Assembly (NCBI GenBank): GCA_022820485.1
Contig: JAJEFJ010000034.1
Span: 49,324 to 113,323 of the forward strand
DNA: 64,000 nt
DNA from: Candidatus Latescibacterota bacterium
Lineage (GTDB): Bacteria; Latescibacterota; UBA2968; UBA8231
Direction of reading: 5' to 3'
Shown: one piece after another, positions 25,607-34,537 of the stretch
Layout of the letters: each line of letters starts with the position of its first letter
Position numbering within the stretch: the first letter of the stretch is position 1
The notes under the pieces: generated by a model
What the model was told of the DNA's origin: nothing
The model's input: the letters and a program-made list of their open reading frames with translations, nothing else
Databases searched by the model: none
Program-made: the position numbers and the translations under genes

Positions 25607-26485
25607 ATGATAAAATGGATCATAGGATCAATGTTGCTCGGCGCGGCGCACGTGGGTGCGGTGGATTTTTACGCGCACTGGGCCGATGGGAAGGCCGAGA
25701 TTTCTAGCTACGAGGTGGTTCAGCCGCGCTACGGCGAGCTGCGACAGGGGTATGGGGTGATGATTTTCGTGACCGAGAGTCTGCATCGGCAGACCTTTAT
25801 CAAGGCCGATCCGCCGACGCCAGAGGCCGACCAATTCTACGCGCTCAAGCTCAACCACATCCTCAACTTTACGACCGGGATCTACGACTATTCGGTAATG
25901 ACCTCGGTGTTCAGCCAAGTGGCGGGCGAGTGGCATCCCTTTGAGTTGCGACGCATTTCGTTCAGTGCGCAAGAGTGGTGCGGGCAGGTCTTTGACGAGG
26001 CCCTGTTCCGCAACGGGCAGATCGACGGGCACATCAGCAGCTATTTTGCCAGCGAAGGCCGGGGGGCCTATCAGCTAGAGCAACCAGAAAACTTCGCGAG
26101 CGAGGACCATCTGCTGATCCGCATCCGAGAGCTACAAGGGCCGTTTATGGCGCTGGACGAGATGCGGGAGGTGGAAATACTGCCGAGTTTTTGGCAGCTT
26201 CGGCAGGCGCATCAACCCCATGTGACCGTGGCCGGGTGGATCCACAAGGCCGCCGAGGAGCAAGTCGAGACGGCAGTCGGCGCACTGGCCAGCGTGCGGT
26301 GGGAGTTGCACATTGGCCAGCGGCAGCGGACCCTGTGGACGGAAAGAGCCTATCCACATCGGATTCTACGCTGGGAGGACAGCGATGGTGGGCGCGGCGA
26401 ACTGATGCGGACGATAAGAGTGCCCTACTGGCAGTTGCAGGCTAACACAGATGAGGTGTACCGGCGGGAGTTGGGCATTCCCTGA
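25607..26485 (+). CDS. Secreted protein of unknown function
   Basis: A 292-residue protein with a short signal peptide (MIKWIIGSMLLGAAHVGA). The mature start FYAHWADGKAEISSYEVVQPRYGELRQG resembles a family seen in FCB bacteria, some members of which carry a misleading Maf label. That likeness is recalled, not computed. No catalytic motif is evident. The ATG at 25607 is preferred because it begins the signal sequence and is preceded by AGAGAGGC. Beta-rich character suggests a periplasmic or lipid-associated domain. Confidence 0.6.
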   Translation: MIKWIIGSMLLGAAHVGAVDFYAHWADGKAEISSYEVVQPRYGELRQGYGVMIFVTESLHRQTFIKADPPTPEADQFYALKLNHILNFTTGIYDYSVMTSVFSQVAGEWHPFELRRISFSAQEWCGQVFDEALFRNGQIDGHISSYFASEGRGAYQLEQPENFASEDHLLIRIRELQGPFMALDEMREVEILPSFWQLRQAHQPHVTVAGWIHKAAEEQVETAVGALASVRWELHIGQRQRTLWTERAYPHRILRWEDSDGGRGELMRTIRVPYWQLQANTDEVYRRELGIP

Positions 26486-26507
26486 AAAGTGGCTGACAAC
26501 CGTCTCG

Positions 26508-28964
26508 TCACTGACGATTTCCTTCCATCGACTTTAGCAGAGCCGTGCGATTGGCACGTGCGGTTTCTAGGTTCGGATTGAGGAAAAGCGCTCGGTCGAA
26601 GCTGTGCAGCGCCTCGTTGCTTCTGCCCAAGTAGAAGAGGACGATGCCTATGTTGCCATGGGCCACTGCGTCGCTCGGGTCGATGGCGATGAGGCGCTGA
26701 AAAAGTTCCAGCGCCTCATCGTAGCGCTGCTGATCCGACCTCAGATGGGCTAGCCTACGAATAGCTTTCGTATAATGTGGGTCTATCTCTAAAGCGCGCT
26801 TGTAGTATTCTGTCGCCACCTCGGGTTGCCCGTTTTCCTGTGCTGTCTGTCCCATGAGGCAATGCAACTCAATCGCCTGCGGCGAGGCCGGATCCAACGC
26901 CACCGCCTGCGCTGTAAGGTCAATCGCTTCTTCGTAGCGTCCCTGTGGCGTGAGTACTTCGATCAATTTCCGGCAAGCGTCCACATCCTGCGGATTGAGC
27001 GCGATGGCGCGGCGCAAATGGGTTTCGGCCTCCTCAAAACGCCCCAGCACATGGAGAATCGCGCCAAGGTTAAAATGGGCCTTAGCGTATTCCGGGTCTT
27101 GCTCTATGGCAACGCGGGTTGCATCCAAGGCTTCCGCATATCGGCCCTGCTTGTACAAGGCTGCGCCTAAGCTGAAGTGAGCGTCCACATCTTGCGGATT
27201 GAGCGCGATGGCGCGGCGCAAATGGGTTTCCGCTTCCTCAAAACGCCCCAGCACATTGAGAATCGCGCCAAGGTTAAAATGAGCTTCAAAGAAATCTGGG
27301 TCTTGTTTTATTTGTAAGGAAACGCGGGTTGCGTCCAAGGCTTCCACATATCGGCCCTGTTTGTACAGAACGTCGCCTAAGTTGAGGTGGGCATCCCGCG
27401 CTTGTGGATTGAGTGCGATGGCGCGGCGCAAGTGGGTTTCTGCTTCCTCGGAACGTCCCAGTGTGTTGAGAATCGCGCCAAGGTTAAAATGGGCCTTAGC
27501 GTATTCCGGGCGTCGCTTTACGGCGACGCGGGTTGCCGTAAGGGCTTCCTCATACCGGCCCTGATCATACAGGGCGTCGCCTAAGTTGAGGTAGGCATCC
27601 CGCGCCTGCGGGTTGTGTGCGATGATGTGGCGATTGAGGGTTTCGTCGTCCCGATAGACGCTTGCCTGCCGCCACGTCAGCAGCCCCAGCACAACGATAG
27701 CTACCGCCGCAACGACCCGCGCACCCTGCTGCCACCAGTCCGACAGGCGACCCACGCCATACGTGACCGCACCGATGACGACGGCCATAACCCCAATACC
27801 AGCCAAGTACTGAAAACGGTCGGCGACAAAAGCAAACTGCATATAGCCGTAATCGACAAAGCCCAACACCGGCGATAGCGTGACCGCAAAAAACAACGCC
27901 CCAGCCAGCGGCCCACGTCCAATCTGATGCCGGAAATACCAGAGAGTCAGGGCCAACACGGCAGCGGCGATGACATACCCCCAAGCCAGCGGATCGGCGA
28001 CGCGAATGTCCCAACGCGGATAGACGACGGCCAACTCAGACGGCCACAGCAACTTACCTGCATAAAACCACAGGGCGTGGGCGGCGATGAGTACCCGTTC
28101 GGTTAATGAATAGCCGAGCGACAAAGCCTCTCTAGACTGATAAAACGACAAGTCGCCGACCGTGATGGCTAGCCCTACCACCCCAAACGGCACGATCCGC
28201 AATAGGTCGGTTGCAGTCACCCGGCCTTGTTGCCACCAAGGCCAGAGCAAAAGCGCCACCGGCAGCGTAACCACGATGGACTTGCTCAGAAGACCCGCCG
28301 CATACAACGCCAGCGAACACACATACCACCCTCGGCGCGACTGCTCCACAAAACGCATCCACACCAGCACTGCTGCAAGATAGAACAAGCCCGAAAGCAC
28401 GTCCTTGCGCTCAATGACCCATGCGACCGACTCCACGTGCAGAGGATGCACCGCAAACACCGCAGCCACCACCCACGCCCCGGGCACTGACAACCGACGC
28501 ATCAGATGCCAGACCAAAAGCGTATTCCCTAAGTGCAGCAACACGTTGACTATGTGATAGCCCGCCGGATCAAACCCCCACAGCTTGTGCTCTAGCCAGA
28601 ACGTCGTATAGACCAGCGGCCAGTAATGCCCCTCCCCTTCAATAGTGCTAGGGGAGAACCAGATTTGCCACAGGCCGGATACGTCCCGAACTGGCTTGGC
28701 GGCGGTGAGTATGCTATCGTCCCAGACGAAGCCCCCCCACAGCATCGCCGGCAGATAGCAGATGGCCACCAGTAAGCTGAGCGCGACAAGAGCCAGCGCG
28801 TCCTGCCGCGAGCAGGATGTCGCCGCTGTTAGGGATGATGTGGTCTCAACCGTCTGCTGGGCTTTTGCGTCGTCGCGGGCGGCCTGCCTGCGATCCTGCC
28901 GCGAAGGCTTGGATGCGACAGATCGGTGGTGCGGTGTCTTTTCTGTAGGTCTTCTCTTGGCCAT
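26508..28964 (-). CDS. TMTC-like GT-C glycosyltransferase with C-terminal TPR repeats (copy 1)
   Basis: An 818-residue protein. A basic N-terminus (1-52) leads into a multi-helix membrane domain (about 53-435), whose first extracytoplasmic loop contains VWDDS, an acidic pair as in GT-C polyprenyl-sugar transferases. HPLHVESVAWVIERKDVLSG is a further conserved block. About nine TPR units follow to the C-terminus. Several TPR pairs (AHFNLGAILNVLGRFEEAETHLRRA type) are almost identical even in DNA, indicating recent internal duplication. The topology is that of TMTC O-mannosyltransferases, so protein glycosylation in the periplasm is likely. A close paralogue lies at 32305-34437. Confidence 0.75.
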   Translation of the reverse strand: MAKRRPTEKTPHHRSVASKPSRQDRRQAARDDAKAQQTVETTSSLTAATSCSRQDALALVALSLLVAICYLPAMLWGGFVWDDSILTAAKPVRDVSGLWQIWFSPSTIEGEGHYWPLVYTTFWLEHKLWGFDPAGYHIVNVLLHLGNTLLVWHLMRRLSVPGAWVVAAVFAVHPLHVESVAWVIERKDVLSGLFYLAAVLVWMRFVEQSRRGWYVCSLALYAAGLLSKSIVVTLPVALLLWPWWQQGRVTATDLLRIVPFGVVGLAITVGDLSFYQSREALSLGYSLTERVLIAAHALWFYAGKLLWPSELAVVYPRWDIRVADPLAWGYVIAAAVLALTLWYFRHQIGRGPLAGALFFAVTLSPVLGFVDYGYMQFAFVADRFQYLAGIGVMAVVIGAVTYGVGRLSDWWQQGARVVAAVAIVVLGLLTWRQASVYRDDETLNRHIIAHNPQARDAYLNLGDALYDQGRYEEALTATRVAVKRRPEYAKAHFNLGAILNTLGRSEEAETHLRRAIALNPQARDAHLNLGDVLYKQGRYVEALDATRVSLQIKQDPDFFEAHFNLGAILNVLGRFEEAETHLRRAIALNPQDVDAHFSLGAALYKQGRYAEALDATRVAIEQDPEYAKAHFNLGAILHVLGRFEEAETHLRRAIALNPQDVDACRKLIEVLTPQGRYEEAIDLTAQAVALDPASPQAIELHCLMGQTAQENGQPEVATEYYKRALEIDPHYTKAIRRLAHLRSDQQRYDEALELFQRLIAIDPSDAVAHGNIGIVLFYLGRSNEALHSFDRALFLNPNLETARANRTALLKSMEGNRQ

Positions 28965-28995
28965 TTAATGAATCGGGGATTCTGTGCTTTTGCGG

Positions 28996-30717
28996 CTATC
29001 TATCTCCCGCTTTTTTGTCGGCAAAGCGAATGCCCGCATTGGGTGGCGGCGTGGGTTCGTCGGGATAGAGTTCACGCATCACCTTGGTGAAGGTGCCACC
29101 AGCGATCGTCGGGGCGTACTCCTGCCATCGGCGGATAGCCGGCTCGTCGGCATCTCGGCACAGGACTCGAATGCTGCCGAATGTTTTTTCCACCGAGTAG
29201 CCGGGAATAGAAGTGGCCGGATCCGCCGACACAATGTGACTGACCGAGCTTGTAATAGCTTCCAACTCTATTTTCTTTTCGTCTGAGAATAGGAGAAACG
29301 ATGTACCGCCAGCATATAGGGGTATTTTCCGGTGCAGATAGTAGTAGCCGGGGATATTGAAATAGACGCGGTCCACCTGCCACACGGCGGCGACTCCGGG
29401 CGCACTAGCAAGATAGCGGTACGCAGCGAAAATCGGGTCCTGATTGCGCAAGAAGCCGACGACGCCGGTCCCATTTGAATAAGCCTTATATACTTTGTCT
29501 TGATACGGCAGCGCGTTCAGGATACCGGCGAGGGAAACCGCTGCGAAGGATGCCGTCAGCACGAGGGAAGTCGGCCCCAACAACATGCGCGACCTGCCCT
29601 CGCTAGCGCGGGACGCAAACCACACCACAAAGTCTGCGCTAATCAGCAGCCAGAGCGGGATGACGACGAAGATGAAGCGATACTCCTTGTGAGACTGAGC
29701 CGAGTGGATCAGCAGCGTCAGGGCGATAAGCGTCAGCAGGAGTCCGTAGCGTCGGAGGTCGGGCAAAGCTAAGACGCACAGGGCCACCAGTCCCATACTG
29801 GCGATCAAGAGCCAATAGAGGAATTGCCATGCCGGGCTTTCACCGGCGCGCAAGTCGCCAAGGACGAGGTTGACGCGGATGTTGACGATGTAGGAGTGGA
29901 ACAAGCCGCCGTCCCACGTAATCGCGTCAAATACACCGACGGCGACGAAGACCGTGACCGCAGCCAGCGCAAGCTGCATCTTCTTCTCGGTGCGTAAAAA
30001 GAACAGACCGAGAACAATCAAGGCCAACGGAGCATACTGCACCCGAATCGCCGCCACCAGCACCGCTAGCACCGCCACCGCCAAAACCACCCGCAGTTTG
30101 TCCGACGCAGGCCGCACACAGAGCGCGAGCAAAGACATCAGCAGGGCCGTGGCGACAAACTCGGTCATCGGCTTGTGGGCAAAACCAACAAGCTCGTACC
30201 AGAACGCACCCATCAGCAACGCGACCCGCGCCGCAGTCTCGCCAAAGTGCCACCGGGCAAAAAAGTACATGCCCGCCGGAATGAGCAGGGAGATCGCGCA
30301 AAACACGAGCTTGACGCCGCCGACGTACCAGAAAGGCTGACCAAGGCCGATGAGGTCGAAAAGCTTCAAGACGCCAGCAACCAACCCAGGCACCAGCCAC
30401 GAACGGGCACCGTAGAAGTACTCCCAGTAGGTCACACCGTTGCCGAAAACTAGGCGATGCGCCGGCTCCAGATACTGCATGATTTCGTCGGGGTGCAAAA
30501 CAAAGTCGCCGGACAGAGCAATAGCCGCCCGTGCAACAAAGGCGAGCGCGAGCACCGGCAACAAAAACTTCCACGGCCGCTCGTCGGGAGGGGACGGATG
30601 TAGCAGGAGGTCAGCCATTGAGTGCAGGCGCACGGACCAAGGCAGTGCCTGCTGGCGCTTCTCTTGGCGTGCGGCTGCGCCGCGACCACGCGCTTGAGAC
30701 CGATTGCGCTTGGACAA
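28996..30717 (-). CDS. GT22-like (ALG9/PIG-B type) mannosyltransferase family protein
   Basis: A 573-residue multi-spanning protein. After a basic N-terminus the first loop reads FVLHPDEIMQYLEPAHRL, the acidic DE motif of GT-C enzymes. GVTYWEYFYGARSWLVPGLV and HKEYRFIFVVIPLWLL match the GT22 family (HKEXRF motif). Such enzymes add sugars from polyprenyl phosphate donors at the outer face of the cytoplasmic membrane. It sits between two TMTC-like proteins and a GtrA protein, suggesting a dedicated glycosylation cluster. Acceptor unknown. Confidence 0.85.
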   Translation of the reverse strand: MSKRNRSQARGRGAAARQEKRQQALPWSVRLHSMADLLLHPSPPDERPWKFLLPVLALAFVARAAIALSGDFVLHPDEIMQYLEPAHRLVFGNGVTYWEYFYGARSWLVPGLVAGVLKLFDLIGLGQPFWYVGGVKLVFCAISLLIPAGMYFFARWHFGETAARVALLMGAFWYELVGFAHKPMTEFVATALLMSLLALCVRPASDKLRVVLAVAVLAVLVAAIRVQYAPLALIVLGLFFLRTEKKMQLALAAVTVFVAVGVFDAITWDGGLFHSYIVNIRVNLVLGDLRAGESPAWQFLYWLLIASMGLVALCVLALPDLRRYGLLLTLIALTLLIHSAQSHKEYRFIFVVIPLWLLISADFVVWFASRASEGRSRMLLGPTSLVLTASFAAVSLAGILNALPYQDKVYKAYSNGTGVVGFLRNQDPIFAAYRYLASAPGVAAVWQVDRVYFNIPGYYYLHRKIPLYAGGTSFLLFSDEKKIELEAITSSVSHIVSADPATSIPGYSVEKTFGSIRVLCRDADEPAIRRWQEYAPTIAGGTFTKVMRELYPDEPTPPPNAGIRFADKKAGDR

Positions 30718-30785
30718 AAGCTATCTCCTAGTGTGCTTATTCATCTTAGATACTGATGTTATCGTACAGAAGGCTTCTTGGGCAG

Positions 30786-30873
30786 GAGATGCTTCGCTGC
30801 GCTCAGCATGACAGTGGCCGGTGCTTTCTTTCCTTATCATGCTGAGCGCAGCGAAGCGGAGTCGAAGCATCTC
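30786..30873. repeat. Imperfect inverted repeat, dispersed-repeat type
   Basis: The arm GAGATGCTTCGCTGCGCTCA (from 30786) continues to 30811 and is reversed at 30837-30873, where an extra 11 nt (GGAGTCGAAGC) is inserted. It occupies the 200-nt gap between the GT22-like gene and the GtrA gene. It resembles small palindromic repeats scattered in environmental genomes. No coding potential. Confidence 0.7.
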
Positions 30874-30918
30874 ATCCCTACGGGTCTGTGCGTAACGTCA
30901 GTTAGATATTAAGGCCGA

Positions 30919-31326
30919 TCAACGCCCCTCTTCCCGAAAAGTCCAGTACGAGTTCAAGACGTAGTTGACCAACGTCCCCGGCGCGATCGCACACCCTTGC
31001 AGCCACACCGGATCAACTTGCGGCAACAACACCGACAGCGCGACAAACGTCGAATAACTCACCCCAAGGGCCAGCAGCGACACGATGTGAAACCGCAAAC
31101 CCCGGATCCGCTTGCGGCTGCTCAGGTCGCGGTCGGCAAAAGTCCAATAGTTGTTGATGAAAAAGTTCGAAAAGACCGAGATTTCAATCGCAATAGGCGA
31201 GGCCAGATACTTGTGGACGCCGAGTTCGAGCAGGAGCTGGAACGAACCTAAATTGACCACCACCCCGCTGAGGCCAGTCAGGCAGAATTTTACAAAGGTG
31301 CGGGGTGTGCCAAACGCAGCGACCAT
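30919..31326 (-). CDS. GtrA-family membrane protein
   Basis: A 135-residue protein with four predicted transmembrane helices. Family motifs are FVKFCLTGLSGVVVNLGSFQ at the first helix, NFFINNYWTFADRDL, and the C-terminal NYVLNSYWTFREEGR. GtrA proteins are thought to flip or present polyprenyl-linked sugars. Placement beside GT-C transferases agrees with supply of lipid-linked sugar for them. Confidence 0.9.
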   Translation of the reverse strand: MVAAFGTPRTFVKFCLTGLSGVVVNLGSFQLLLELGVHKYLASPIAIEISVFSNFFINNYWTFADRDLSSRKRIRGLRFHIVSLLALGVSYSTFVALSVLLPQVDPVWLQGCAIAPGTLVNYVLNSYWTFREEGR

Positions 31327-31345
31327 GTTGCGCGGGCTTCGCTGT

Positions 31346-32185
31346 TTACGCCGCGTCGTATTCGGCCATCAAACCGCGCAAATAGCGCACGGCCTTGGGC
31401 ACGGCCGTCGCCTCTGCTTCCACGTCCTGTCCTTCGTACACCACCGACAGCCAGCCATTGTAGTTGACCCCCTTCAAAATCTCGAAAATGCGCGGATAGT
31501 TGAGCCACTCTTCAACGCCGCTTTGAATGCGATAGATCTTGCAGCGGACGTGGACGGCCAACGGCGCAGTTTCCTCAATGCTGCCGTAAAAGTTGAGGGC
31601 CGGATCTTCGTGCCCGCGCTGGCCCGAGGCCCCGGGCGAGCCGACGTATTGACCCGTGTCGAGGATGTGCGAGAAATACGGATTATCGACGCCCTCGATA
31701 ATGCGGCGCACGTCTTTGCCCGTGCGCGTGACGCAGCCGTGGTTGTGGTTGTGCAAGCCGACCACCACGCCCTTTTCCTCGCCGTGGGCGGCCACTTCCT
31801 CTAGGCACGGCATCATCCGCGCCCACACGTCTTCTTCGCGGTCGCCTTCGGGAATCCACGCGGCAAAGACCCGCACCAGCGGAATGCCCATGAACGCGGC
31901 CACGTCGATCCACTCCTTGGCGGTGGAGACTTCCGCGGCAAGCTCGTCTTGGGGTTTGCCGAAGTTGGAGCTGACGCCGATATAGGAAAGCGCCAACCCG
32001 CGCCTGAACGCCTGCATGCGAATGCTGCGCAGATAGGCCGGGTCGAGCGAGGTAAAGGCGCGCGTGTGAATGTCGATGCCGTCGAGGCCGAGTTGGTAGG
32101 CGCGTTCAATAAACTGCTCCAAGTCGAGCTTGTTCGCGGCAAATTCGTCTTTGTAGCTGAGGGACATGCAGCCAAGTTTGAGCAT
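31346..32185 (-). CDS. Sugar phosphate isomerase/epimerase-like TIM barrel
   Basis: A 279-residue protein of the xylose-isomerase-like fold: it opens KLGCMSLSYKDEF, then DGIDIHTRAF, AWIPEGDREE, VVGLHNHNHG, ILDTGQYV and HVRCKIYRI. The spaced acidic and histidine residues (including the HNH and DTG positions) are consistent with a divalent metal site. Its substrate is probably a keto-sugar or inosose. It is on the same strand as the glycosyltransferase cluster but 119 nt from the next gene, so linkage is loose. Confidence 0.82.
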   Translation of the reverse strand: MLKLGCMSLSYKDEFAANKLDLEQFIERAYQLGLDGIDIHTRAFTSLDPAYLRSIRMQAFRRGLALSYIGVSSNFGKPQDELAAEVSTAKEWIDVAAFMGIPLVRVFAAWIPEGDREEDVWARMMPCLEEVAAHGEEKGVVVGLHNHNHGCVTRTGKDVRRIIEGVDNPYFSHILDTGQYVGSPGASGQRGHEDPALNFYGSIEETAPLAVHVRCKIYRIQSGVEEWLNYPRIFEILKGVNYNGWLSVVYEGQDVEAEATAVPKAVRYLRGLMAEYDAA

Positions 32186-32304
32186 TCGAGGCTTCCTTTA
32201 GATAAGAGGTGGATGTTGGACATAATTCACAAGCGAGAAAATAAGGAAAGGCGGAAAGGCGACCAAGAAAGGGTCCATTTGTGGCTATCACCTAGTATCG
32301 TCCT

Positions 32305-34437
32305 TCAGTCTTGGGTAGCTTCCATCGCCTTCAACACGGCCTCGCGGTTGTCACGCACGTTTTCTAGGGTCGGCTTGAGGGAAAGCGCTTGATCAAAATG
32401 TTGCAGCGCCTCGTCGCTTCTGCCCAAGTAGAAGAGGACGATCCCCATATTACCTTGGACCACTGCGTCGCTCGGATCGATGTGGATGAGCCGCTGAAAA
32501 AGTTCCAGCGACTCCTCATAGCGCTGCTGTTCTAACCTCAGATGGGCCAGCCTACGGATCGCCTTCGTATGACGTGGGGCTGTCTCAAAGGCACGCATGT
32601 AGTATTCTGCCGCCGTCTCGGGTTGCCCGTTGTCCTGGGCGTCCTGTCCCATCCGAAAAAGAACCTCGGCCAACTCTTGCGAAGCGTCCATGTCCTGCGG
32701 GTTGAGCGCGATGGCGCGGCGCAAGTGGAGCTCGGCTTCCTCGAAACGTTCCAATGCACTGAGAATCACGCCGAGGTTAAAATGGGCCTTAACAAAATCT
32801 GGGTCTTGTTCTATGGCGACGCGAGTGGCGGCGAGGGCTTCCGCATACCGGCCCTGCCCGTACAGGGCTGCGCCTAAACTGAAGTGGGCACTCTTTGCCT
32901 GCGGGTTGAGCGCGGTGGCGCGGCGCAAGTGGGGTTCGGCTTCCTCGTACTGCCCCAGCGCATTGAGGATCCTGCCGAGGTTAGCATGCGCATGCACTTC
33001 AAAGGACGCTGGGACTTGTTCCACGGCGACGTCGGCTGGGGCGAGGGCTTCCGCATACCGGCCCTGTTCGTACAGGACGTTGCTTAATATAAGGTGGGCA
33101 CTCCATGCCTGCGGATTGAGCGAGATGATGTGGCGATTGAGGGTTTCCTGGTCCCGATAGATGCTTGCCTGCCGCCAAGTCAGCACCCCCAGCACAACGA
33201 TAACTACCGCGACAACACCCAATGCACCCTTTTGCCACCAGTCCGATAGGCGACCCACGCCATACGCGACCGCACCGATGACGACGGCCATAACCCCAAT
33301 GCCAGCCAGATACTGAAAGCGATCGGCGACGAAAGCATATTGCATATAGCCGTGATCAACGAAGCCCAAAATCGGTGACAGCGTAACGGCAAAAAACAAC
33401 GCCCCGGCTAACGGCCCACGCCCAAGCTGCGGCCGGAAGTACCACAGGGCCACCACCAGCGCGACAGCAGCGATGAGATACCCCCAAGCCAGCGGGTCGG
33501 CGACGCGAATGTCCCAACGCGGATAGATGACGGCTAGATTGGTCGGCCACAGCAGTTTACCTGCGTAAAACCACAGGGCGCGGGCGGCGATGAGCGTCCG
33601 TTCGGTCAATGAGTAGTCGAAAGGCGCGGCACCCGTGGACCAGTAAAACGACAAGTCGCCGACCGTAATGACCAGCCCTACAGCGAAGAACGGCACTAGT
33701 CTCAACAGGTCGGTCGAGGTCACCCGGCCTTGTTGCCACCAATGCCAGAGCAAAAGCGCCACCGGCAGCGTAACCACGATGGACTTGCTCAAAAGACCCG
33801 CCGCATACAACCCCAGCGAACACACATACCACCCTCGACGCGACTGCTCCACAAAGCGCATCCACGCCAGTGCCGACGCAAGGTAGAACAGACCCGAAAG
33901 CACGTCCTTGCGCTCAATGACCCAAGCGACCGACTCCACGTGCAAAGGATGCACGGCAAACACTGCGGCCACCACCCACGCACCGGGCACCGCCAACCGA
34001 CGCACCAGATACCACAAAAGCAGTGTATTCGTCAAGTGCAGCAGCACGTTGACGATATGATAGCCCGTCGGGTCAAACCCCCACAGCTTGTGCTCCAGCC
34101 AGAACGTCGTATAGACCAGCGGCCAGTAATGCCCCTCCCCTTCAATAGCGCTGGGGGAGAACCAGATTTGCCACAGACCCGATACGTCCCGCACCGGCTC
34201 ACTCTTGACAAAATCAATGTCGTCCCAGACGAAGCCACCCCACAGCATCGCCGGTAGGTAGCAGATGACCACCAGCGCACCGAGCGCGAGGACGGGCAAG
34301 ATGTCCTGTCGCGTGAACCTACGCGCCGATGGAGGGACCGACTTCTCCCGATGCTTGGAGGCATCCCCCTGCGCCTTCCGCTCTCGCCGCAAGGGCCTTG
34401 CGCTGGGCATCCTTGTCGTCTGCTTTCTTTTTGCCAT
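32305..34437 (-). CDS. TMTC-like GT-C glycosyltransferase with C-terminal TPR repeats (copy 2)
   Basis: A 710-residue paralogue of the protein at 26508-28964. The start MAKRKQTTR corresponds to MAKRRPTEK of copy 1; an upstream in-frame start would add 16 unlikely residues. The first loop has GGFVWDDIDF with the same acidic pair, and the membrane domain is nearly identical over long stretches. It has fewer TPR units than copy 1 (about six to seven) and they are more diverged. The two proteins probably glycosylate different acceptors selected by their TPR domains (inference). Confidence 0.75.
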   Translation of the reverse strand: MAKRKQTTRMPSARPLRRERKAQGDASKHREKSVPPSARRFTRQDILPVLALGALVVICYLPAMLWGGFVWDDIDFVKSEPVRDVSGLWQIWFSPSAIEGEGHYWPLVYTTFWLEHKLWGFDPTGYHIVNVLLHLTNTLLLWYLVRRLAVPGAWVVAAVFAVHPLHVESVAWVIERKDVLSGLFYLASALAWMRFVEQSRRGWYVCSLGLYAAGLLSKSIVVTLPVALLLWHWWQQGRVTSTDLLRLVPFFAVGLVITVGDLSFYWSTGAAPFDYSLTERTLIAARALWFYAGKLLWPTNLAVIYPRWDIRVADPLAWGYLIAAVALVVALWYFRPQLGRGPLAGALFFAVTLSPILGFVDHGYMQYAFVADRFQYLAGIGVMAVVIGAVAYGVGRLSDWWQKGALGVVAVVIVVLGVLTWRQASIYRDQETLNRHIISLNPQAWSAHLILSNVLYEQGRYAEALAPADVAVEQVPASFEVHAHANLGRILNALGQYEEAEPHLRRATALNPQAKSAHFSLGAALYGQGRYAEALAATRVAIEQDPDFVKAHFNLGVILSALERFEEAELHLRRAIALNPQDMDASQELAEVLFRMGQDAQDNGQPETAAEYYMRAFETAPRHTKAIRRLAHLRLEQQRYEESLELFQRLIHIDPSDAVVQGNMGIVLFYLGRSDEALQHFDQALSLKPTLENVRDNREAVLKAMEATQD

Positions 34438-34537
34438 TTGGATTAGAAAATTAACGCACCAAAACGCGGCGGCCAATTTGTCCACAACTAAGGCTTGTGC
34501 TATTTTCCGCGCTCCAACTCAAACAGAAAGCAAAGCT

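Noticed and set aside
34265..34537. N-terminal extension of the D-threonine aldolase-like protein
   Set aside because: The extension overlaps the divergent TMTC-like gene antisense and is not family-like; GTG 34538 gives the normal length.
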